Shown in pieces: positions 26,684 through 35,512 of a stretch of 60,292 nt of DNA (the first letter of the stretch is position 1; every line of letters begins with the position of its first letter). Below the pieces are notes generated by a model. The model was not told the origin of the DNA. It searched no databases and worked only from the letters and a program-made list of their open reading frames with translations. This stretch comes from Candidatus Gastranaerophilales bacterium (GTDB taxonomy: Bacteria; Cyanobacteriota; Vampirovibrionia; Gastranaerophilales; Gastranaerophilaceae): the NCBI GenBank assembly GCA_944322945.1, contig CALUQN010000012.1, forward strand, positions 1 through 60,292, read 5' to 3'. A program made the position numbers and the translations under genes.

Positions 26684-28201
26684 ATGAGTTTAGATTGCTT
26701 GATTGACAGATTACTGTCCCCTATAGCCGATAAGATTTCAGGGATTATCTTTTCTTCCGTTACTATTAACGGTGTTAAAGTGGAATTTCTTGTGGCATTA
26801 TTGATGTGTGCCGCAATTTATTTCACTTTCAGGACCAGGTTTATCGGAATATGGGGATTTAAACACGGACTTAAACTTATTATGAATAAGTTTAAGCATC
26901 AGGATAATTTTGTCAGAAAGAAAAAAGGTGAAGTATCTTCATTTCAGGCATTAACAGCCACAATTTCTGCATCTGCAGGAATTGGGAATGTGGCAGGTTC
27001 CGCAGCGGCGGTATCAATCGGCGGCCCCGGAGTTATATTCTGGATGATTGTTGCCGGATTTTTCTCAATGGCACTAAAATTTTCTGAAGTCGTTTTGGGA
27101 ATAAAATTCAGAAAAATAAATGATGACGGAACGGTTGCCGGCGGTCCGATGTACTATATTCTAGGCGGGCTGCGCGGGAAATATTTATCTAAAATCGCGC
27201 CTTATCTTTCAAAAATTTACGCAATATGCTGTATCTTTGCAATGATAGGCGGCTGGAATTTATTCCAGATAAACGCAATGACAACCCAGATTACTGAAGT
27301 TACTGGCGGCAGTACAAGCTTCTTTGCCGAAAGAGGCTGGCTTTTGGGCGTAATTGTTGCTGTGATAACTTACGTTACAATTATCGGAGGAATTAAGGCT
27401 ATAGGTAAGTTTACATCTAAAGTAACGCCTGTGATGTGCACATTATATGTGTTATCGGCTTTTATAATTTGTTTGATAAACATAGGGCATCTGCCGGAAA
27501 CTATTGTACTTATCGTAAAAGAAGCATTTAAACCGCAAGCAATGGCGGGCGGCGGATTTGCGTGTATGCTTTGGGGATTCAGACGAGCAATGTTTGCAAA
27601 TGAGGCGGGATTAGGCACTGCACCAATTGCATTTTCTGCCGTAAAAACCAGCAAACCGGTTGTTCAAGGTTTTATTGCAATGCTCCAGCCTTTTGTTGAC
27701 ACTGTGATAGTAGGCTCGGCTACAGCTTTTGTAATTGTCGTATCAGGTGTTTATCTTGATAATTCCGGTCTTGCAGGAATTGAACTTACATCAAAGGCTT
27801 TTGGAACTGTTTGCCCGTTCTTCCCTATATTGTTGACTGTTATGGCGAGCTGTTTTGTACTGTCAACTATGCTTTGCGGCTCTTATTACGGAATAAAAAG
27901 CTGGAATTTTCTGTTCGGTAACTCTAAAAATACGACAAGAACCTTTCAAATTATTTATTGTTTGTTTATAATAATAGGGTCAGCCATGAACTTTAAAAGT
28001 ATCATCAATTTGTCGGATGCGTTTACATTATTCCTGGCTGTTCCTAATCTATTTGCAGTATTCTTGCTTTCAAATGTTGTAATGAAAGAATTAACGAGGT
28101 ATTGTAGAAAGTATAATGTAGGATTTTTTAAAGATAATCAAGTAAAAGAGGAGAGAGACAATGAAGAAAAATTGCCTGGAGATAGTAAGATCAAAATGTG
28201 A
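26684..28201 (+). CDS. Alanine/glycine:cation symporter (AGCS family)
   Basis: The protein is 505 aa with about 11 helices. It imports alanine or glycine with Na+ (or H+). The AGCS signature region [21 protein letters not shown] and the downstream [18 protein letters not shown] are both clear, as is [12 protein letters not shown]. No good ribosome site is seen before the ATG. Its position shortly after glycine cleavage genes suggests glycine or alanine as a physiological substrate. Its 3' end overlaps the uracil-DNA glycosylase start by 41 bp. Confidence 0.93.
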   Translation: MSLDCLIDRLLSPIADKISGIIFSSVTINGVKVEFLVALLMCAAIYFTFRTRFIGIWGFKHGLKLIMNKFKHQDNFVRKKKGEVSSFQALTATISASAGIGNVAGSAAAVSIGGPGVIFWMIVAGFFSMALKFSEVVLGIKFRKINDDGTVAGGPMYYILGGLRGKYLSKIAPYLSKIYAICCIFAMIGGWNLFQINAMTTQITEVTGGSTSFFAERGWLLGVIVAVITYVTIIGGIKAIGKFTSKVTPVMCTLYVLSAFIICLINIGHLPETIVLIVKEAFKPQAMAGGGFACMLWGFRRAMFANEAGLGTAPIAFSAVKTSKPVVQGFIAMLQPFVDTVIVGSATAFVIVVSGVYLDNSGLAGIELTSKAFGTVCPFFPILLTVMASCFVLSTMLCGSYYGIKSWNFLFGNSKNTTRTFQIIYCLFIIIGSAMNFKSIINLSDAFTLFLAVPNLFAVFLLSNVVMKELTRYCRKYNVGFFKDNQVKEERDNEEKLPGDSKIKM

Positions 28202-28805
28202 AAGCTGCAAAGGATGCGAACTTGCAAAAACCCGTACCAATGTAGTTTTTTCAGACGGAAATCCGTCTACGGCAAAAATCGTTTTAATTGGTGAAGCTCC
28301 GGGTGAAACCGAAGATTTAACCGGAATTCCGTTTGTCGGACGTGCTGGTCAGCTTTTGAATGAATTTTTGGAAAACGCCGGTATCTCACGTGAAAATGAT
28401 TTGTACATGATTAATACCGTAAAATGCAGACCGCCGGAAAACCGTGTCCCGACTGATGAAGAAAAAGCCGCTTGCAGAAAATTCTTAAATGCACAAATTG
28501 ATATTATCAATCCCAGAGCTATAATTCTTTGCGGCGCTACTGCTTTAAAAGAATTTTATCCTACAGACAAAAAAACAACAATCTCAAAACTTCGCGGTCA
28601 ATGGTTAGACATTAATGTCGACGGCAAGGATTATAAAGCAATGGCTATTTTCCATCCGTCATATCTTTTGAGAGATCATTCTTTGAAAGAAACTTCTCCC
28701 AGAACTCTCACCGCAAGAGATTTAGCAGAAATTAAAGCTGCGTACCTGAATGATACTGATATTGTTATTGACGAAAAAGCTGAAAATATATTTGCATGTG
28801 TGTAA
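28161..28805 (+). CDS. Family 4 uracil-DNA glycosylase
   Basis: The protein is 214 aa. It removes uracil from DNA. The N-terminal [13 protein letters not shown] supplies two Fe-S cysteines and [19 protein letters not shown] the others, giving the [4Fe-4S] cluster of type 4 enzymes. The active-site motif GEAPGETED and the C-terminal HPSYLLR are present. The start ATG has GAGGAGAGAG upstream, inside the symporter gene. The overlap suggests translational coupling. Confidence 0.95.
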   Translation: MKKNCLEIVRSKCESCKGCELAKTRTNVVFSDGNPSTAKIVLIGEAPGETEDLTGIPFVGRAGQLLNEFLENAGISRENDLYMINTVKCRPPENRVPTDEEKAACRKFLNAQIDIINPRAIILCGATALKEFYPTDKKTTISKLRGQWLDINVDGKDYKAMAIFHPSYLLRDHSLKETSPRTLTARDLAEIKAAYLNDTDIVIDEKAENIFACV

Positions 28806-28874
28806 TTTATCCGCACATATCAGCAATTTATTAATAACTTATTAGCTCAAAAAAGGTAATTTATATACATTCAA

Positions 28875-28914
28875 AAAAAAGACATCCATGCAAAAAAATC
28901 AGGATGTCTTTTTT
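28875..28914 (+). terminator. Intrinsic terminator after uracil-DNA glycosylase
   Basis: AAAAAAGACATCC pairs with GGATGTCTTTTTT around a 14-nt A-rich loop. The structure can work in both directions and also lies beyond the convergent dnaJ-like gene. Confidence 0.85.
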
Positions 28915-28976
28915 AATTAGTTTGCCAAACTGTTTTTATCAACACAAAAAAAGTTTGGATAAACCGTTTAAGAGAA

Positions 28977-30032
28977 TTACTTACGCAATTCAGCAAGCTG
29001 TTTGTACAGTGCTATTTCCTTCTCTGACAAGTCTTTTGGTATAACTATCTTTATTCTTATATTTAAGTTACCCTTGCCGCCTTCTTTTTTAGGAAGTCCG
29101 AGACCTTTCAGGCGGAGCATTTGACCTGATGAAGTTTTAGCAGGTATCTTGACACTGATATTTCCGTCAGTCGTCTTAACTTCTTTTTTAGCACCAAGAA
29201 CAGCTTCAACAGGCGTGATTTCAAGGTCTTTTATCAAATCGCTGCCATCAACTTCATATTCACTGTCTTTTATATGAATAATCAAGTATAGGTCGCCTTT
29301 TTGACCGTAAGCATCCGTTTTACCTTCACCTTTCACACGAACCTTTTGACCTTCATGGAGGGGGGATGGCAATTTAACTTTGATTGATTTTTGCTCGTTT
29401 CTTATCCCTGTACCGCCGCAGGCAGTGCAAAATCCGCCGCCTGGAGGGCACTGCGTGCAGCGTTCCATCTGATTAAACCTGACGTTTATAGGACTTGTTG
29501 ACATCAAGTCATTTAATGTTACGTTCAAATTCATTGTAACATCCAAATCTTCTTTAGGCGGCTGCTGGGCACGTTTTGAACGGGTTCTGCCCCCGCGCTG
29601 CGCCTGCTGCGCCCCGCCAAAATCAAACCCGCCAAAGTTCATACCTTGAGCTCCGCGCATTCCGCCGCCCATCATATCACCAAACAATGAACTGAAAAAG
29701 TCGGAAAATCCGCCCAAATCCTGTCCGTTGAAACTGTAACTTTGATAACCGCCCTGACCGCCGCCAAAGCCAAAATTTTCAAATCCCGGAGGAGGTGTGT
29801 AGCTTTGTCCGCCCTGCCAGTTTGAACCCAAGCTGTCATAACGTGCACGTTTTTGCTTGTCGCCTAAAACTTCATAGGCTTCGTTTATATCTTTAAACTT
29901 GCTTTCAGCTTCTTTTGTTTTATTTACATCAGGGTGATATTTACGCGCAAGCTTACGGTATGCGGATTTAATTTCTGACTCCGTTGCGTCACGTTTTACA
30001 CCCAGTATTTCATAATAATCTTTGTATTCCAT
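28977..30032 (-). CDS. DnaJ-like co-chaperone with reduced zinc region
   Basis: The protein is 351 aa. The J domain (1-67) contains HPD at 33-35 in KYHPDVNK, the contact with DnaK. A long Gly/Phe/Gln-rich linker follows (about 75-160). The zinc region is reduced to one CTQC and one CTACGGTG separated by PPGGGF, where classical DnaJ has four CxxCxGxG motifs. Two C-terminal beta domains follow ([29 protein letters not shown]). It may work as CbpA/DnaJ-type protein with a single zinc site. No grpE or dnaK is nearby. Confidence 0.92.
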   Translation of the reverse strand: MEYKDYYEILGVKRDATESEIKSAYRKLARKYHPDVNKTKEAESKFKDINEAYEVLGDKQKRARYDSLGSNWQGGQSYTPPPGFENFGFGGGQGGYQSYSFNGQDLGGFSDFFSSLFGDMMGGGMRGAQGMNFGGFDFGGAQQAQRGGRTRSKRAQQPPKEDLDVTMNLNVTLNDLMSTSPINVRFNQMERCTQCPPGGGFCTACGGTGIRNEQKSIKVKLPSPLHEGQKVRVKGEGKTDAYGQKGDLYLIIHIKDSEYEVDGSDLIKDLEITPVEAVLGAKKEVKTTDGNISVKIPAKTSSGQMLRLKGLGLPKKEGGKGNLNIRIKIVIPKDLSEKEIALYKQLAELRK

Positions 30033-30108
30033 AATATGTGTCTCCTATTATCATGATAATATAAATTTTACAAAATACCCAAATTATTAATTATTTTTTA
30101 ATCATATT

Positions 30109-30143
30109 AAAAAAGCCCTCTGAAATCATCAGAAGGCTTTTTT
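30109..30143 (-). terminator. Terminator after rplR
   Basis: AAAAAAGCC-CTCTGA and TCAGAAGGCTTTTTT form a stem with a run of T on both strands, 24 bp past the rplR stop. It isolates rplF-rplR from the downstream dnaJ-like gene. Confidence 0.85.
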
Positions 30144-30166
30144 ATTTTGTAAGTTGTTCAAAAAAA

Positions 30167-30535
30167 TTAGAACATCAAACCAGCTTCACGAGCAGCGTCG
30201 GCAAGTGCCTGAATACGTCCGTGGTATAAGAAACCTCCGCGGTCGAATACAACACATTCAACACCGGCTTTCAAAGCTTTTTTAGCAATGGCTTCACCGA
30301 CAACTTTAGCAGCGTCGATGTTTCCGCCGTGAGCCAATTTAGCTTTAAGTTCTTTATCGTTTGAAGAAGCTGCTGCCAGAGTTACATGATTTTCATCATC
30401 AATCAGCTGTGCATAGATATGTTTTGTGCTTCTGTATACAGCTAATCTCGGGAATTCCTTTGTTCCTGACAGTTTTACTCTGATTGATCTGTGTCTTTTT
30501 TGAGTTTGTGGTTTTCTTGCTTTTTGTTTAATCAT
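30167..30535 (-). CDS. rplR: 50S ribosomal protein L18
   Basis: The protein is 122 aa with the ATG at 30535, which has AAAGGAG 6 bp upstream; an earlier in-frame start at 30580 would add 15 residues that do not belong to L18. It binds 5S rRNA. Visible features are [34 protein letters not shown] and the C-terminal [23 protein letters not shown]. rpsE, its usual neighbour, is not here; the gene ends in a terminator. Confidence 0.97.
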   Translation of the reverse strand: MIKQKARKPQTQKRHRSIRVKLSGTKEFPRLAVYRSTKHIYAQLIDDENHVTLAAASSNDKELKAKLAHGGNIDAAKVVGEAIAKKALKAGVECVVFDRGGFLYHGRIQALADAAREAGLMF

Positions 30536-30593
30536 TTTATTTTCTCCTTTCACCCAAACCTTCTTGAAAACCACTTTCAAGGGTTTATGCGGG

Positions 30594-30917
30594 CTATGCT
30601 TTTGTATCCAGTACTAATTCAACTTTAGATTTGTCTATATACTGCTGGCCTAAATTTTTATCCATTTTGTCGAAAATATCACACAAAATCCAGGGGTTAT
30701 CAACAGTAGTAGAAAGTCTAATTCCTTTATCGGCTAATTTTTTATCTGTTTTCTGGATATTGAAACTATCTTTTACAGCAACATCAAGTACTCCACTGAT
30801 AGCACTGTATTTTGTATCAATATAATTTTTTAAATCGGTATATTTTTTGTCAATTTCTTTATCGGGAGTTCCGTAGGGAAATCGGATATCATATATACCG
30901 GAAAAAGATACTTTCAT
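30594..30917 (-). CDS. 107-aa protein inside the rplF-rplR pair
   Basis: I do not recognise it. It begins [20 protein letters not shown] and is a soluble, Lys/Asp-rich alpha/beta protein with no signal peptide. The ribosome site is weak. It lies 22 bp after rplF and 58 bp before rplR, so it is cotranscribed with both. rplF and rplR are usually adjacent in the spc operon, so this is a lineage-specific insertion. It is not a known ribosomal protein by its sequence. Confidence 0.65.
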   Translation of the reverse strand: MKVSFSGIYDIRFPYGTPDKEIDKKYTDLKNYIDTKYSAISGVLDVAVKDSFNIQKTDKKLADKGIRLSTTVDNPWILCDIFDKMDKNLGQQYIDKSKVELVLDTKA

Positions 30918-30939
30918 AATCAGCCGACTCAGTTATTTA

Positions 30940-31479
30940 TTATTTCTTACCAGCTTTACCGGCTTTACGTCTTACGTACTCGCCTTCATATCTGATACCT
31001 TTTCCTTTGTAAACTTCTGGCGGACGTTTTCCTCTGATTTCAGCGGCAACATCACCGACGGTTTGCTTGTTGGTACCCTTTACGCTGATTTTAGTGTTAG
31101 CGTCAACAGAAATTGTAATTCCTGCCGGCGGAACAATATCAACAGGGTGAGAGTAACCCAATTGCATATTCAAAGTAGTTCCTTGCATTTGAGCACGGTA
31201 ACCAACGCCCTGGATTTCAAGATTTTTTACAAAACCGTCTTTAACACCTTTAACTGCATTTGCGATTAAAGTTCTGAAAAGACCGTGTAAAGAACGAGCT
31301 TCTCTTGAATCATCTTTTCTTGTAACGATGATGTGGTTGTCTTCAACTTTAACATCTATTTCAGGACGGGTTTCAACAACTTCAGTACCGAGAGGACCTT
31401 TAACTGTTACTACGTGACCTTCGATTTTAACCTCAACTCCTGCGGGGATTTCAATTGGTAATTTTCCAATACGTGACAT
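30940..31479 (-). CDS. rplF: 50S ribosomal protein L6
   Basis: The protein is 179 aa. It has [21 protein letters not shown], the classic L6 start; [26 protein letters not shown] in the middle; and [21 protein letters not shown] at the end. It binds 23S rRNA near the factor-binding site. AAAGGAG lies 7 bp before the ATG. The usual upstream rpsH is absent; tuf and its terminator lie upstream instead, so rplF must have its own promoter. Confidence 0.97.
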   Translation of the reverse strand: MSRIGKLPIEIPAGVEVKIEGHVVTVKGPLGTEVVETRPEIDVKVEDNHIIVTRKDDSREARSLHGLFRTLIANAVKGVKDGFVKNLEIQGVGYRAQMQGTTLNMQLGYSHPVDIVPPAGITISVDANTKISVKGTNKQTVGDVAAEIRGKRPPEVYKGKGIRYEGEYVRRKAGKAGKK

Positions 31480-31511
31480 GTTTTTTCTCCTTTAGGTATA
31501 TTACTACACTT

Positions 31512-31548
31512 GGCGGAACAGAAATATTTCGGCTTAATCGTTCCAGCC
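31512..31548 (-). promoter_or_regulatory. Possible structured leader of rplF
   Basis: On the minus strand GGCTGGAAC pairs with GTTCCGCC (one bulge), and GAAATATTTC lies in the loop. It sits 33 nt before the rplF start. Ribosomal operons often carry autoregulatory leaders, so this is a candidate only. Confidence 0.35.
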
Positions 31549-31663
31549 TCCGGACTTTTCTACCAATTACATCCGGCAAAAACAAATTTAACACAGACAA
31601 AATCAGTTGTAAACATGTTATTAACGATCGTAAAGAAAATGCTCTGTCAAACAATTTTTCTGT

Positions 31664-31697
31664 AAAAAAGAGCCCTGACAATATCAGGACTCTTTTT
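31664..31697 (-). terminator. Terminator after tuf
   Basis: AAAAAAGAGCCCTGA and CAGGACTCTTTTT form a stem 29 bp beyond the tuf stop, followed by T on the minus strand. Confidence 0.85.
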
Positions 31698-31725
31698 AAT
31701 TTTTATATCAGGTTTATCAATAAAA

Positions 31726-32934
31726 TTATTCAATAATTTTATCAACAACACCGGCACCAACGGTACGTCCGCCTTCACGGATAGCGAATCTCATACCTTC
31801 TTCAATAGCTACAGGAGCGATAAGTTCAACTTCCATAACTACGTTGTCACCAGGCATAACCATTTGACCGTCAAATTTAATTGAACCGGTTACGTCAGTT
31901 GTACGGATGTAGAACTGAGGTCTGTAACCAGGGAAGAACGGTGTGTGACGTCCGCCTTCTTCTTTAGTCAGAACGTAAACGTTAGCTGTGAATTTAGTGT
32001 GCGGGTGAATTGTTCCAGGTTTTGCAAGAACTTGACCACGTTGGATTTCAGTCTTATCAATACCACGGAGCAAAGCACCGATGTTGTCACCTGCTTGACC
32101 TTGATCAAGAGATTTTCTGAACATTTCAACACCGGTAACTGTTGTTTTCTTAGTTTCGCCAAGACCAACCAATTCAACTTCGTCACCAACTTTAACAACA
32201 CCACGTTCTACTCTACCGGTTGCAACTGTACCACGACCTGTGATAGAGAATACGTCTTCTACCGGCATCAAGAACGGTTTGTCCAAATCACGAACAGGTG
32301 TCGGGAAGTATGAATCTACTGCATCCATCAATTCCCAAATTTTGTCAACCCATTTGTCTTCGCCGCGTTGTACATTCGGGTTAGCTTGAACAGCTTCAAG
32401 AGCTTTCAAAGCAGAACCGTGGATGAACGGAATGTTGTCGCCGTCGAATTCATAAGAAGAAAGAAGTTCTCTAACTTCCATTTCAACGAGTTCTAACAAT
32501 TCAGGATCATCAACCATATCGCATTTGTTAAGGAATACAACAAGGTTAGGAACACCAACTTGGCGAGCAAGAAGGATGTGTTCACGAGTTTGAGGCATTG
32601 CACCGTCTGTAGCAGCAACTACGAGGATAGCACCGTCCATTTGAGCAGCACCTGTAATCATGTTTTTAACATAGTCAGCGTGGCCCGGGCAGTCAACGTG
32701 AGCATAGTGTCTAGAATCTGTTTCATACTCAACGTGAGCAGTAGAGATGGTAATACCTCTTGCTTTTTCTTCCGGAGCAGCATCGATTTCATCGAATTTT
32801 TTAGCTTGAGCTTTACCAGCTGCAGCCATAACACCTGTAATCGCAGCGGTCAACGTTGTTTTACCGTGGTCTACGTGACCAATGGTACCAATGTTAACGT
32901 GCGGTTTGGTACGTTCATACTTTTCTCTTGCCAT
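31726..32934 (-). CDS. tuf: Elongation factor Tu
   Basis: The protein is 402 aa. It is the GTPase that brings aminoacyl-tRNA to the ribosome. G motifs are [17 protein letters not shown] and NKCD; domains 2 and 3 include [14 protein letters not shown] and [24 protein letters not shown] lies upstream. It is flanked by its own promoter and terminator, so it is monocistronic; rpsG and fusA are not adjacent. Confidence 0.98.
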   Translation of the reverse strand: MAREKYERTKPHVNIGTIGHVDHGKTTLTAAITGVMAAAGKAQAKKFDEIDAAPEEKARGITISTAHVEYETDSRHYAHVDCPGHADYVKNMITGAAQMDGAILVVAATDGAMPQTREHILLARQVGVPNLVVFLNKCDMVDDPELLELVEMEVRELLSSYEFDGDNIPFIHGSALKALEAVQANPNVQRGEDKWVDKIWELMDAVDSYFPTPVRDLDKPFLMPVEDVFSITGRGTVATGRVERGVVKVGDEVELVGLGETKKTTVTGVEMFRKSLDQGQAGDNIGALLRGIDKTEIQRGQVLAKPGTIHPHTKFTANVYVLTKEEGGRHTPFFPGYRPQFYIRTTDVTGSIKFDGQMVMPGDNVVMEVELIAPVAIEEGMRFAIREGGRTVGAGVVDKIIE

Positions 32935-33002
32935 GAGAATAATCTCCTTTTCTCTTTTCTAATTATACTACTTACTAATTTGGTATTTTAAGCCATAATT
33001 TA

Positions 33003-33030
33003 ATCATAGTTGCTCAATTTTTTTTGTCAA
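33003..33030 (-). promoter_or_regulatory. Promoter of tuf, TTGACA-16-TATGAT
   Basis: On the minus strand TTGACA (33025-33030) and TATGAT (33003-33008) are spaced by 16 bp, 69 bp from the tuf start. A further TATAAT (about 32964) lacks a good -35. Confidence 0.6.
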
Positions 33031-33094
33031 TAAGTAGCTTGCAAATGTTGTTTACAGCGAACTTTAGAATAGTTGTTCCTGTGCCGTTTTTACT

Positions 33095-33122
33095 AAAAGA
33101 GCCCCGTTGTAGGGACTCTTTT
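33095..33122 (-). terminator. Terminator after nusA
   Basis: AAAAGAGTCCCTACAACGGG followed by GCTCTTTT on the minus strand forms a stem-loop 26 bp past the nusA stop. Confidence 0.8.
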
Positions 33123-33148
33123 AATATTATTTATGTGCTTTATAAAAT

Positions 33149-34384
33149 TTAGACTTCTTCGTCATCTGAAACTTCTTCAACGGCTTCGTCGTGCTGGATA
33201 TCTTCTTCGTCGTAAGCCTGCTGGTTCATTTCTTCTTCTATTTCCTGCTTCAATTCATCGTCTTCATCTTCAACAATATCGTCCTGAGGCTCTTCTTCAT
33301 AGTTTTGAATATTTTGAGCTTCGGCTTTTTCCATTTGTGAAACGCTCTTGATATCTATCTTCCAGCCGGTTAATTTATGCGCAAGTCTTACGTTTTGACC
33401 TTCGCGACCGATTGCAAGGCTCAATTGGTCATCAGGCACGACAACCATTGCTTCGTGTGCGTAATCGTCATCTGCCATAATATCCACTGATACAACTCTT
33501 GCAGGTGAAAGTGCGTTAACAATGTATTCTACAGGATCGTCGGAATATCTTACAATATCAATTTTTTCATTTTTCAACTCGCCTACGATTGTTTGAATTC
33601 TTGAACCTCTCGGTCCGATGCAGGCTCCGACAGAATCTACTTCAGGATCGTTTGACCAAACTGCAATTTTTGTTCTGTAGCCGGCTTCGCGGGAGATTGA
33701 CTTAATTTCAACAATTCCGTCTTCAATTTCCGGAACTTCGAGTTCAAAGAGTTCTCTGACGATTTCTGCGTGTGCATGGGAAACTATTACCTGCGGCAAT
33801 CTTGTTGTTTCTTTTACATTGAGAACAAAAACTCTAATTCTGTTGCCCGGTTTGTAGTATTCACCCGGGATTTGTTCTTTTTGAGGCATAATAGCGTCGG
33901 TTTTACCGATATTTACGATTACGTTTCTGTTTTCAACACGCTGTATAATACCTGTCACAAGAGTGCCTTTTTTGTCCATAAATTCTTGCAAAACGAGGTT
34001 TCTTTCAGCTTCGCGAATTCTTTGGGTAATAACCTGTTTAGCGGATTGAGCTGCAATTCTGCCAAACTGTTCCGGAGTTACTTCAATTTTGACTTCATCA
34101 TCAACTTCAACATCTTCGTCGATTTCTTTTGCGTCAGCCAAAGAAATTTGCAGTTCCGGATCTTCTACTGTTTCAACAACGGTTTTGGTGCTGAAAACAC
34201 CGATTTCGCCGGATTGTTCGTCAAGGATGGCTTCAATATTAGCGGCTTCCTTTGTTCTCATGTGTTTTTTGTAAGCAGCAACCATTGCGTCGCAAAGTGA
34301 TGCGATTAATACATCTTTAGAAATTCCGCGTTCTCTTTCAAGTTCTTCGCATGCTTCAAATAATGCTGTTCCGATTTTAATCAT
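33149..34384 (-). CDS. nusA: Transcription factor NusA
   Basis: The protein is 411 aa. Domains in order: N-terminal RNA-polymerase-binding domain (1 to about 130), S1 domain (KKGTLVTGIIQRVENRNVIV), then KH domains with VDSVGACIGPRGSRIQTIV and LAIGREGQNVRLAHKLTGW. An Asp/Glu-rich tail (about 355-411) replaces the C-terminal repeats of E. coli NusA. It modulates pausing, termination and antitermination. It ends in a terminator, so infB and rbfA are not in this operon. Confidence 0.97.
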   Translation of the reverse strand: MIKIGTALFEACEELERERGISKDVLIASLCDAMVAAYKKHMRTKEAANIEAILDEQSGEIGVFSTKTVVETVEDPELQISLADAKEIDEDVEVDDEVKIEVTPEQFGRIAAQSAKQVITQRIREAERNLVLQEFMDKKGTLVTGIIQRVENRNVIVNIGKTDAIMPQKEQIPGEYYKPGNRIRVFVLNVKETTRLPQVIVSHAHAEIVRELFELEVPEIEDGIVEIKSISREAGYRTKIAVWSNDPEVDSVGACIGPRGSRIQTIVGELKNEKIDIVRYSDDPVEYIVNALSPARVVSVDIMADDDYAHEAMVVVPDDQLSLAIGREGQNVRLAHKLTGWKIDIKSVSQMEKAEAQNIQNYEEEPQDDIVEDEDDELKQEIEEEMNQQAYDEEDIQHDEAVEEVSDDEEV

Positions 34385-34420
34385 TTTTTATTTTCCTTTC
34401 GTTGGTTGTTTATAGTTGAC

Positions 34421-34883
34421 GACGATAAGACGTTAAGACGATAGGACGTTAAGTTCTTTACATGGTACAAGATGTTTCTACGTATTTTTTCAGTCCTTGT
34501 AATAACGCACTTACTTTTTTGATGTGTTTTTCTAGATTTTCGTTATATGTCGTAAAACCTAAGTCTTCTGCCAAAATTAACTGTGTATCAAGTTCGGCAA
34601 TAGAGCCTAAAGCAATATCCAGAAACTTTTTTGTATCTTTATCCGAAAACCTTGTACATCCTTCAGCAATATTTGACGGAACTGAAACTACACACCGGTT
34701 AATTTGAGATGTTAATCCATAAATTTCAGTTTTGGGAAATTTTGAAGTTAATTCATAGACTTCTTTTACCAGAATTCGTGCTTCTTTCCAAACTTCCAAA
34801 TCCTTATAATACATATATACCTTTCAATATTGCCTCTTATCTTTAACAGACTTAGCGTCTTATCGTCCTAACGTCTTATCGTC
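34421..34883. mobile_element. 463-bp inverted-repeat unit carrying a four-helix-bundle gene
   Basis: 33-bp inverted repeats lie at 34421-34453 and 34851-34883, differing at three positions; each is about two copies of a 16-bp motif GACGATAAGACGTTA. They bracket one gene: the left repeat ends 4 bp from its stop codon and the right repeat begins 36 bp before its start. The right repeat begins 1 bp after the rimP stop. In the rimP-to-nusA transcript the repeats would pair, with 30 Watson-Crick and one G-U pair of 33. No target-site duplication is obvious. Confidence 0.75.
34458..34814 (-). CDS. Four-helix-bundle protein (23S rRNA intervening-sequence type)
   Basis: The protein is 118 aa. The family signature is clear: YKDLEVWKEARILVKEVYEL, FPKTEIYGLTSQINRCVVSV, PSNIAEGCTRFSDKDTKKFL and SIAELDTQLILAEDLG. 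Members were first found inside intervening sequences of 23S rRNA genes and elsewhere stand alone; their function is unknown. AAAGG lies before the ATG. The gene sits between rimP and nusA, which are normally neighbours, inside a 33-bp inverted repeat. Confidence 0.92.
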   Translation of the reverse strand: MYYKDLEVWKEARILVKEVYELTSKFPKTEIYGLTSQINRCVVSVPSNIAEGCTRFSDKDTKKFLDIALGSIAELDTQLILAEDLGFTTYNENLEKHIKKVSALLQGLKKYVETSCTM

Positions 34884-34884
34884 T

Positions 34885-35367
34885 TTAGTCAATGTACAAT
34901 TTGGCAGACTGGATGTTGGCGCGCGGGATGAGAAGTTCCTGCCCGTCTTCAAAACGGAAAAACTTCAAGCCCTCATTCCCGTCAAAATCCAGTATCTCGC
35001 CTTTGAAGATTTTTTCTTCTTCACCCTCCAGCGGAGTTTTGAGCTTCAAGCTGATTCTTCTTCCTTTAAATATAATAAACTCTTTATCAGACTTGAACTT
35101 TCTCTCCAGCCCCGGAGAGGAAACTTCCAGATAGTATTTTACAGGTACAAGCTCGTCGAGAAAGTCATTCAGGCTGCGCGTAACCTTTTCACAGTCATCC
35201 AGCGTTATGTCCCGCTCTTTTGAGTAAAGAAAAATCCGTAAAAACCACCTGTGGTTTTCTTTCGAAAAATCAATTTCGATAGGAATTAAATTGAAACGCA
35301 TTGCGGTGTTTTCAATGAGAGGCGTTATCGCTTCTATAATTTCATGCCTGTTGACATCTTGTTTCAA
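34885..35367 (-). CDS. rimP: Ribosome maturation factor RimP
   Basis: The protein is 160 aa. It is needed for 30S subunit maturation. The RimP pattern is VKYYLEVSSPGLERKFKSDKEF, preceded by DDCEKVTRSLNDFLDE and followed by a C-terminal SH3-like barrel (GEILDFDGNEGLKFF ... IPRANIQSAKLYID). It is first gene of a rimP - four-helix-bundle - nusA transcript. Confidence 0.95.
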   Translation of the reverse strand: MKQDVNRHEIIEAITPLIENTAMRFNLIPIEIDFSKENHRWFLRIFLYSKERDITLDDCEKVTRSLNDFLDELVPVKYYLEVSSPGLERKFKSDKEFIIFKGRRISLKLKTPLEGEEEKIFKGEILDFDGNEGLKFFRFEDGQELLIPRANIQSAKLYID

Positions 35368-35403
35368 ATTTCTACCCTCTTAATTACCTGCATATATTAC
35401 CGA

Positions 35404-35431
35404 AAAAAGAACGGGGTGTCCCGTTCTTTTT
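35404..35431 (-). terminator. Intrinsic terminator between 590-aa gene and rimP
   Basis: AAAAAGAACGGG-GTGT-CCCGTTCTTTTT is a perfect 12-bp stem with T-runs on both sides. It would stop the minus-strand transcript of the 590-aa gene before rimP. Confidence 0.9.
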
Positions 35432-35512
35432 CTGTGACAATACTGTCTGTATTTTCATTATAACCTAACGATTTTTAAATGTAAAGGTTATGTAAAGTTT
35501 GTGTAACTTATG

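Noticed and set aside
33770-34300. 176-codon open frame antisense to nusA
   Set aside because: Composition is typical of a shadow frame (Phe/Asn/Cys-rich) and it lies fully within a conserved gene.
34421-34883. Target-site duplication at the edges of the rimP-nusA insertion
   Set aside because: Flanks GTTGAC and TTTAGTCAA are related as an inverted rather than a direct repeat, so no duplication can be claimed.
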